Source: Phaseolus vulgaris (lineage: Eukaryota; Streptophyta; Magnoliopsida; Fabales; Fabaceae). Taken from it: 64,000 nt of DNA. The DNA lies in the NCBI RefSeq assembly GCF_000499845.2, contig NC_023754.2, positions 9,351,949-9,415,948 on the forward strand, read 5' to 3'. Position 1 is the first letter of the stretch. The number at the start of each line of letters is the position of its first letter. The notes beneath the pieces are model-generated. The model searched no databases and had not been told where the DNA came from. It was given only the letters and a program-made list of their open reading frames with translations. Below, one piece after another: positions 56,935-64,000 of this stretch. Both the position numbers and the translations under genes were made by a program.

Positions 56935-58795
56935 TGTTGGGTTTAATAGTGCCAAAGTTCAAGAGGGGGTGGGGGGTTGAATTGACCTTTTAAAACTTTC
57001 TCGCAAAAACAATGTTTAACCCAGTTTTACAGAAAATAAATCGATTTATGTGAAAATGAACAGATTTATTTCAGCACTGTTTTTGTTTGAAAAGCTTTTA
57101 ATTCAGCAAGGTTAATCACAAGATTATGCTGTGAGAATTTCCAGCAGCACACACACAACTATCAGATTAGAAAAACAATGAAATATCAAAACAACAAGTT
57201 TCAATTTCAAGCAAGTGATTTAAGGTTCAATTGATAACATGCTAATTAATTGAGTGACCTTTGCAAACAAGCTGTTCCAGTGGCTTTTAACAGACTATGA
57301 GTGTTCTTCTTGATGTCAAGCAATTTCCAGAAATTAAGAACAATGAATCACAGAACAGCAAGCTTCAACTTTGAGCAATTGTTTAAGGTTCAATTAATAG
57401 CTTTGACAGTTTCTTGAACAACTTATCACTGTCAATCTGTTGCAATGGTTTTTAGCAGATTATATATGTTCTTATCAGATTCAAACACCTTTTTCAGAAA
57501 TCAAGAACAATTTGCTCAGTGCCCAGAAAGAACAGATTTATTTTCAATTGAACAGATTTATTTCTTTGCTGTTTTATCAATTATGCAGAAACGAAATTGC
57601 AGAGAGAGAGAGAGAATGAACACAAGCAATTATACTGGTTCACTCAACCTGAGCTACATCCAGTCTTCACCAACAACAGGTGGAAATTACTAACACACAG
57701 TACAACCAAGTACAATTCCCACTGTTCTTGAAACCTACAAGAACTTAGGTACTCTTGCTGAAAAAACCTATTTCAGCATACACACACACCCACTCTTCAA
57801 GAACACCTATCAAGAAGAGTGTTCAACCAAACTATTACAAGAAAGAGATGTGAAACGACTACACCTGATTGAGGATACACAGATCTGCCTTAAACCAGTA
57901 GGCAAGATTGCTAGAACAGTAGCTGCACCTCACACAAAGCTTTTGGAACCAAACCAAGAACAAGCACTTTGTGATTTTTGAAATCTTTGAAGAACAAATG
58001 CTAATCCTTTGAAAACACTTGACTCTCTGCTGTCAAAACTTGTTTTTTGCAAATGTATAAACTGTTTGAATCGTTGTTAAACTCAGAAAACAAGTTTGCA
58101 TTTTATAGAAAGCCAGCTTATAACAGAATTTTGAAAAACAGTTAAAGCTGTTATAAAATGAACAGATTGAAAATAAAATGAACTGATTTATTTTCAAAAG
58201 CAGTTAGAGAATCTGTTAAGTGAGGAGACTTAGTCAACCATTCTGGTGCTGAGATAAAACTGTAAACCGTTTAAGCTTGACATGGCACCAGAGGCAAAAA
58301 GAATCTATTCATTTACAGATGAACAGATTTATTTTTCAAAACGAAAACAGAGAAAGTTTAACTATTTAAAACTCAGTCGTTTTGAAAAGAAGAAGACTTA
58401 GTCAAAATACCTGATGCACAAAATCTAATTTTTACAAGACTTTACCCAAGGCATCAGTGAAAAAATGAATCTGTTTATTTAGAAAAGAACAGATTTATTT
58501 TTATGCAGTAAACGTGTTTTTGTGTAAAACATGTGAAAAACAGTTTAAGAAAACTTATGCTTGTTCTTAACACATGGTCAGTGGTTATGAGGTGAGTTAC
58601 TCAGCAAAAAGCCCACTCTTAGACAACCTCTAAGCACTAACTAAGACATACTTAAAGCAAAACAAAAATACATGAAAAGTACATAAAAGTCTTCATCAAA
58701 CACTACATATAAGTCTTCATCAAACACAATCTTGAAGGGGCAGCAACCATCTTCAACAATCTCCCCCTGTTTGATGGAGACAAATCCTCACTTGA
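56935..58795 (-). mobile_element. LTR-element fragment inserted in TNP2: 1824-bp LTR plus polypurine tract
   Basis: The LTR spans 56935-58758, starting TGTTGGGTTT, with CAAGAGGGGGTGGGGGGTTG nearby, and ending ATCTTCAACA. It is followed by ATCTCCCCCTGTTTGATGG, the inverse of a copia-style polypurine tract (58759-58777). About 20 bp later TNP2 resumes. So this is a 3' LTR with a stub of internal DNA, not a solo LTR. It contains five pairs of a GAACAGATTTATTT-like motif with 20-21 bp spacing. No clear TSD. Confidence 0.7.
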
Positions 58796-58798
58796 CAT

Positions 58799-59047
58799 CT
58801 CTTCTCCATGTTGAACCCAAACTGTGTAGTTAGGTTTAAAACCATATCGTAGCAAATGAGCCCTCACATGTGATGGTGGAAGAATTTTCTCACAGACACA
58901 CTTTATGCAAGGACACCTTATCCCTCCTTTTAAAGTATAAAAAGTTTGATCAATTGTCTTTGATACAAATTTACTCACTCTAGTAATGAATTGTTTGCGA
59001 AGTCTCCTTGAAGGATCAAGTCGTTCATACATCCAACTTCGATCCAT
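58799..59047 (-). pseudogene. TNP2 N-terminal exon (Transpos_assoc domain)
   Basis: It starts MDRSWMYERLDPSRRLRKQF and continues SKFVSKT, then GGIRCPCIKCVCEKI, then HLLRYGFKPNYTVWVQHGEE. MDRSWM, the RCPC..C zinc-like motif and the HL...GF...Y..W..HGE end define the domain found at the N-terminus of plant CACTA TNP2 transposases. The following codons (58703-58798) belong to the inserted LTR fragment. Confidence 0.85.
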
Positions 59048-59473
59048 TTTTTTGCATAGAATATATGTATATAGTAGTAAATAAATTATTATAACACCGC
59101 TCTATGAGTAGTGATATATAAGAATGATCAAACAAAACTATCATACCATATCACAATTCAGTTTGTAATGAACTTGATACTAAGGATATTTTTACCAAAA
59201 TATGAAACACATATTGGATCAAGAATGAATTGATCACTAGAAAAATGAAAAAAACCGTGAATTCTTTCACTTTTAAGATACCTAAACCAAATTACATCCA
59301 ATCTGTGCAAAAACCGATAAAAATTGGTATAAGGCATGGTATGATGGGAAAATAAATAAATAAAAAATCATAAATATTGATAAAGCACATTTGTTACACT
59401 TTATTCTTTGCTATTTCCGTAAGTGACCGATCACGGAAATATCTCTTAGATTAGTAACTTTCTTATAGATCTA

Positions 59474-59525
<52 letters not shown>

Positions 59526-59860
59526 AATACTCATCTTAAAGGACTTAAAACATTTTTTTAAATTTTTTAAAAAATGAATCAGCATTAAATTTGTAATCTA
59601 AATCAAATTATTGATTGGGATATCAATATTTTAGGAGTTATTGGGTAGTGGTTTGACCACCATGGAAAGACCTTGAACAAGATTTAGCTGAGAAAATTAA
59701 AAGCACTCACATACCACTGAAAATGCATGGAACGAGGGTAATCGAATCAATTTGAAAATAAATAAAATTGCAGGAATAATGTTTTGTTGTAGATGATTCA
59801 TGAATGATCTCACCGGAAGAGGTGTTGGGATTAAAAAATGAAGCGAGCAACGTGGATAGA
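59048..59860. other. CACTA AT-rich spacer
   Basis: No gene recognised. A (TA)n microsatellite lies at 59478-59522. Confidence 0.5.
59478..59522. repeat. (TA)n microsatellite
   Basis: About 22 uninterrupted TA units. Confidence 0.95.
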
Positions 59861-59869
59861 CGTAGAAAG

Positions 59870-60320
59870 CTGCACGTGTCCCTTTACATATGTGACTCTT
59901 CCATAAAGCATTATCCTGATACAGAAAATCGATGACTCAGAGTGATCTCAGAAAGATGCAGGTCTGAGTCCAATATAATATGTGCTTCAGTGTTTTTCTT
60001 CTGCTATATATACAATCACATGCACAACCAAACTCAATAACATTCATGAAGTTAGCTTAAGGTTCTCTAGCTCACAACAAGAGGCAGAAAGTAGAGTGCA
60101 GCCAAGTAAAGTTTTTTTTATTTTTATTTAAATATAATATTGGTGTGTGTTTTTTTAATTAGTTGATTTGTTTGGATTTGGTGATGTTGTGCTTCTTTAT
60201 ATTGTAGATCAAAAGCTTGCAAAGAACAAAATTAAAACCTTCACCTGCAGATTCTTCCCTCTCTAATCTTAAGAGATTGGTACAGAAAGTGCTTCTTCTT
60301 CGAAGTCTTCCCTCCACGCC
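59870..60320 (+). other. Promoter-like and 5'-UTR-like segment inside the CACTA, possible third capture
   Basis: CTGCTATATATACAATCACATG (60002) resembles a TATA box, followed by a leader-like stretch. Then AAG/GTAAAG at about 60105 and TATTGTAG at about 60208 could bound an intron. The downstream plus frame (60217) reads MQRTKLKPSPADSSLSNLKR and then LLLRSLPSTPEKK. I cannot name the source gene. Confidence 0.3.
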
Positions 60321-60496
60321 TGAAAAGAAGACAATTATGTATGGTATATGCAGTATATTGTTCAACACACATTTGCATTTATGCTTGATTTTGGTTTTCA
60401 CTTTCCATGAATATATTGCGTGTTTCCATGAATATATTGCGTGTTTGATGGTTAATAAGCAAAAAATGCAGGATAATTGCGTGTTTGTTTCTATTT

Positions 60497-61035
60497 AATT
60501 GTTCCATAGTTTTCTCAATCGGGTTATTTGTTTCCATTGTTATACTTTTGGTGTCTTCCAATTGAGAATTGGAAATCTCATTAATCACAGTTGTTACAAC
60601 TTCTGACTCTGATGTGGAAGCCAACATAGTAGAATGATTCGCCCTTGCAACATTCACATGGAGTTTAGGTTCCATTACAGATTTAGGTAGAGCAGGATGA
60701 AAACTTGGATATGATACATCTGGGTACTCCAAGGTCTTTGCTACAACTGGTGTGGGTTTCCTCCACCTGCATAGATGCAACTTCTCGACACCTTGTTTCA
60801 GTTAAATAAGATTTATCGCCAATAATTGGTGGATTTGGCAGAGTCTTTGGCATATCCCAATTCCATATCTTAGAATCTAATCGAACACTAAGAGATCTCA
60901 AAGGTGTGGCAGCTAACCAAAGCATAAAAAATAATGATGAAAAAGAAGTTGTTAGAAAAACTAAATACGAGATAGATACACCACTCCCCACATTCCATCT
61001 CAAATCACTAGCCCAATCACTATTTCCAAACATAT
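60497..61035 (-). pseudogene. EIN2: Captured fragment of EIN2 (ETHYLENE INSENSITIVE 2)
   Basis: Minus frame 1 (61035-60770) reads MFGNSDWASDLRWNVGSGVS, then LWLAATPLRSLSVRLDSKIW and NWDMPKTLPNPPIIGD. After a 1-nt shift near 60765, frame 2 reads VVAKTLEYPDVSYPSFHPAL, then PKSVMEP and STSESEVVTTVINE. This follows the end of the last NRAMP-like membrane segment and the start of the cytosolic domain of legume EIN2, the ER-membrane ethylene-signalling protein. The LWLAATPL block is especially characteristic. The N-terminal transmembrane part and most of the C-terminal signalling domain are missing. It has the same orientation as the transposase genes. Confidence 0.8.
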
Positions 61036-61702
61036 TTTCAGGTTGCTTACCCTGAAGATCCTGACAGATTCACTCAGTTTGTATTAGTGAAAACAGTCTG
61101 ATATGGTGAAAACAGCTTGAGACACCAACCTGATTCTGAGTTTTATTAGACTCAGTCACCATAGCAATAACCTGTATCTTTTCCTTAGATGAACAATCAC
61201 TAAACAATCAAATTCATGTGCAGGTGCAGGTGAACAATGCAGGAATCAATGGGTTCGATACATATCTAGATGGCATGGTCAATGAGCAGTTTTTTTTACA
61301 CTGTGTGAGGATATTGTTCTCTCTAGATTAAAGGCTTCTAAAATTCATTCTGCTTCTTTACTCTAATGCAGCTACCTTAAAAAATTAACTGGAACGAGCT
61401 ACCTCAGCTACCTCGGCTTCTCTACCTCTGCCTTTTTTTTCATCTCCTCTGTATGAATTAAAAAAATTAAAGACTCTGTGTAATATGTTACCTAATACCA
61501 TGATTAAGTTTTGGACAAAACATAGTACCACGTTTCATCTCATTCCTCACTTCTTCGTCTTCCTGTCATTCTTGCTAAAAAAAAAGCTTCAAAGAAATGG
61601 GAAGTTCCCAGAGATACAAAAAGAAAATTATATACACTACTGTTACCACTATCATATTCATCTGGATGCATTGAATTCAAACAGTGTCAAACATACAAAA
61701 CT
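61036..61702. other. CACTA spacer
   Basis: May include EIN2 intron sequence at its left edge. No other coding resemblance. Confidence 0.4.
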
Positions 61703-61797
61703 AATAAAAACCAGTGAATCCAGTATCATTGAGAATACAAAATACATACTAATAAAAACCAGTGAATCCAGTATCATTGAGAATACAAAATACAAAA
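61703..61797 (+). repeat. Tandem duplication of a 46-47 bp unit
   Basis: CTAATAAAAACCAGTGAATC then CAGTATCATTGAGAATACAA occurs twice in a row. Confidence 0.85.
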
Positions 61798-61974
61798 TCA
61801 CAGAGAATCATTGAAAATCAAAACACAATGTTAGGGCAAAATTGAGGGAATCACTGAAAATCAAAAACACAATGTTAGGGCAAACATGATAGTAGAAATA
61901 AAAAATAAAATTACACATAACACAGAAAGAAAGGAATCGAAATGAAAACCTAGGGTAAAACCGCGAAGACTCCG

Positions 61975-62200
61975 TTGGCACACTGCTTATGAACGATTCT
62001 CCCTGGCACGCTGCTTCCCGAAGGAACCTTAACAATAGCTAAAGCTGAAGGCTATTCTCTGGCACGCTGCTTCCCAAATGAACCTTAACAATGAATAACA
62101 ACACTTTCCCGAATGAACCTTAACAATAGCTGAAGCTGAAGGCTATTCTTTGGCATGTGCTTCCCAAATGAACCTTAACAATTAAGAATAACAACACTTT
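61975..62200 (+). repeat. Imperfect array with GGCACGCTGCTTCCC units
   Basis: CTGGCACGCTGCTTCCCAAA, then TGAACCTTAACAAT and AGCTGAAGGCTATTCT, recur about four times with deletions. Confidence 0.7.
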
Positions 62201-62279
62201 CTGAAAAAGGGGTTTAAAATTTTCTCAAAATATTCAAAACCTTAACAATTAAGAATTTTCAAATAAATACAAATTAATT

Positions 62280-62571
62280 GTTTGCGTGGGCTTCACCTTC
62301 AGAATTTAATACTTTGTTTAAATTTAATTTAAAATATTTAGCGTGGGTTAAACCTTCAAACTTTTAAATTTTTATTATTTTTATACTTTTAATAGTGTCT
62401 GTTCCACCCACACAATTTTTTTTTTTTTTTAAAGTTTGCGTGGGTATAACCCATGCTTTCTCACATTTTATTTGAATTTTGTGAATAACGAAGGCTTATT
62501 TGACACTATTTAGTGTCGACCTAAGACCTTCACTTTTTTTTTTGCAGCTAAATAAGCAATTTCTTGTAGTG
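62280..62571. repeat. CACTA right subterminal repeats and terminus
   Basis: TTGCGTGGGC, GCGTGGGTTAAACCTTC and GCGTGGGTATAACCC mirror the left set, followed by the terminal TTTCTTGTAGTG. Confidence 0.7.
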
Positions 62572-62574
62572 AAA

Positions 62575-63099
62575 AGTCAATGCTCACAACTTTCTCTAAA
62601 ATTCACTAGCATTTCATTACTTTCAAATTCAACTTGTTTTACAATGAGGCAAGGCTCTCCTTTTATAAGGTGGGAGATGACCAGCCCTCTAGGTAAGGAA
62701 GGAAGGAAAGACTCCTTCTAGTTCCTTCTATGAACAAAAAGGTGCCTAACTAGGCCAAAAGGTGACCTTCCTAGCCATTTCTAAGTAACTAGTGACTAAA
62801 AGTGCCTTTACATGCATAGTTTCTTTTATTTTCCTTTTTAGGCACTTCCCTAAGGCTATCCTATCTTATTTACAATTTAATGCAAGAGATATTACAAAGA
62901 GAGATTTCATTTGGCAATCTCTTCCCAAAGATCTAGCCATGCTCCTAGTGATTCTTTGATTGGAGTGGGCTTTCTTGGGCTTGACCTTCTTGGGCTTGGG
63001 CTTTGGGCTTGGGCCTCATCTTTTGCAAAGACTAATAAGAAGAACTTTAAATGCTTCGACTCTTGTCCATTTCTTCTATTGATGACATCTATTTGATTC
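62575..63099 (-). repeat. 5' LTR of G2, outer half
   Basis: It continues the LTR interrupted at 51675 and ends at GATTC, 6 bases short of the full LTR. An extra 18-bp GGGCTTGACCTTCTTGGG-type duplication occurs near 62970-62996 relative to the other LTR. Confidence 0.8.
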
Positions 63100-63285
63100 C
63101 TCAAAGCAATAGTGTGTACCCCCCATTTGGCAATGAAGTTCCCATCCACGGACAGAGATATCGTCACGGTCCACGTAGATAAAAAAGTCACACATGAATG
63201 TTATGTTGCAAGTCTAAAAGTAGAGCCTACCAGGCGACTTTACATAGTGCAAGCATAAAACATACATCGGTTCGTCCTTGAACCC
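63100..63285 (+). repeat. Partial duplication of T2 protease DNA
   Basis: It matches 46154-46503 with a deletion of about 164 bp at CATAGTG/AGCATAAAAC. It joins the truncated G2 LTR on its left and genuine T2 sequence on its right. Confidence 0.8.
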
Positions 63286-64000
63286 GGACAACCGCAAAAT
63301 AGTTAGCAGAACTGTAGTGGATAACGCCGATCTCTTCGCATGGGCAACCACCAACATCCCAAGGGTAAGCCCCGATATCATTAGACACCGTCTCTCTATT
63401 TACAAGGAGGCAACACCAGTGACTCAGAAAAAACGATAACTGGGGGAAGAAAGGCGCCAGGTCATCCGGGAAGAGGCCGAAAAGTTGTTGAAAGCAAATT
63501 TCATCAGAAAAGCGCACTATACAATGTGGCTAGCCAACATCGTAATGGTCCAAAAATCCAATGGTAAGTGGCGAATGTGCATAGACTACACCGATCTCAA
63601 CAAAACGTGCCCCAAAGACTCATATCCCTTACTGACCATCGATTGACTAGTTGATGGGGTTGTTGGCTATAATATCTTAAGTTTTCTATATGCCTATTCA
63701 AGATACAATTAAATCCAGATGCATCCGAGCGACAAGGAAAAGACAACTTTCAAGACTGACTGAGACAACTTTTATTATGTAGTCATGCCATTCGACCTAA
63801 AAAATGTTGGAGCTACCTACCAACGGTTGATGGATAACGTTTTCCACGGCATGATCGGAAGAAGTGTCGAAGTCTATGTGGACGATATCGTCGTCATGTC
63901 TAACTCGTTCGAACAACACATTCAGGATTTGTAGGAAGTATTTCAAGCACTACGCCGCTATCAAATACGTCTCAATTCCGATAAATGTGCTTTTGGAGTA
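63286..64000 (+). pseudogene. T2 pol: reverse transcriptase N-terminal half, decayed, runs off the window
   Basis: The plus frame has ADLFAWATTNIPRVSPDII, then KANFIRKAHYTMWLANIVMV, KSNGKWRMCIDYTDLNKTCP and KDSYPLL, then MPFDLKNVGATYQRLMDNVF, then YVDDIVV at 63875-63895. This is the RT of Tat/Ty3-gypsy elements, with the DD of the catalytic site intact. In-frame stops near 63437, 63643, 63710, 63760 and 63932 make it a pseudogene. The rest of RT, RNase H and integrase would lie beyond the window. Confidence 0.8.

Larger units (their letters stand above)
51676..62571 (-). mobile_element. Large CACTA element (10,896 bp) with transposase genes and captured host fragments
   Basis: The termini are CACTACAAAAAAAAAGG and, inverted, CACTACAAGAAATTGC. 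Flanking triplets are AAG (51673-51675) and AAA (62572-62574), a 3-bp duplication with one change; the G2 LTR is continuous if one is removed. Subterminal regions on both sides carry GCGTGGGC and ACCTTCAAAAT/ACCTTTAAAAT words in both orientations. Minus-strand genes: TNP2 remnants (58799-59047, 56420-56934) and a TNPA-like gene (53537-55467). Captured fragments: MYST acetyltransferase (plus, 55832-55950) and EIN2 (minus, 60497-61035). Confidence 0.85.
46504..63099 (-). mobile_element. Ty3/gypsy element G2 (about 5.7 kb net) split by a CACTA element
   Basis: Minus orientation. The 5' LTR is at right (51151-51675 plus 62575-63099) and the 3' LTR at left (46504-47545). PBS is 51135-51148 and the polypurine tract (CCAACTTGGGGAGTA) at 47546-47560. 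Internally it has an open gag-protease frame and a second ORF with only the first residues of RT. The right LTR lacks its last 6 bases and joins a duplicated piece of T2 instead of a 5-bp TSD. The 10.9-kb CACTA element at 51676-62571 is a later insertion. Confidence 0.85.

Overview
This window looks like nuclear DNA of a flowering plant, most likely a papilionoid legume. It is AT-rich and crowded with plant LTR retrotransposons, CACTA DNA transposons, LINEs and MITEs, and its genes have spliced introns. The legume assignment rests on remembered resemblance of the LTR and gag families to legume repeats, not on a search. I find no intact host gene, no tRNA or rRNA gene, no CRISPR array and nothing bacterial. 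It reads as a heterochromatic, repeat-nested block.

Layout. 1-2374 is the 3' part of a Tat-lineage Ty3/gypsy element carrying an antisense extra ORF. 2375-10059 is AT-rich DNA with old foldback MITEs and a decayed TRIM. 10060-13265 is a LINE whose reverse transcriptase is split by a 1.59-kb CACTA element (10174-11766, TSD AGA). 13290-16867 holds scraps, a second CACTA-like element (14369-15312) and an intact foldback MITE (16485-16867). About 16940-25149 is a second Tat derivative. A solo LTR (17073-18023, TSD ATATT) sits in its 5' LTR, and a complete non-autonomous LTR element (19200-23128, TSD AAATG) encoding a Transposase_32-like protein sits in its body. 25325-26440 is a minus-strand LINE fragment. 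26441-33515 is mostly featureless AT-rich DNA with two TRIM copies and a Mutator-like MITE (32159-32675, 9-bp TSD).

33794-37341 is a gypsy element (G1: LTR, initiator-Met-type PBS, broken gag). A complete Tat derivative follows (T1, 37342-43307, TSD AGTTT) with two large tandem arrays and an antisense ORF remnant. From 44320 to the window end runs another Tat gag-pol (T2). It is interrupted by an LTR fragment (45127-45903) and by a minus-strand gypsy element (G2, 46504-63099) with an open gag-protease ORF. G2's right LTR is split by a 10.9-kb CACTA element (51676-62571). That CACTA carries TNP2 and TNPA-like genes plus what look like captured fragments of host EIN2 and of a MYST histone acetyltransferase gene. 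Its TNP2 gene is itself broken by another LTR-element fragment (56935-58795).

How the parts relate. The non-autonomous LTR elements keep only cis-signals (LTRs, PBS, polypurine tract) and scraps of gag and pol, so they would have needed enzymes from full-length relatives. The clean TSDs allow nested insertions to be ordered: T2, then G2, then the big CACTA, then an LTR element inside it.
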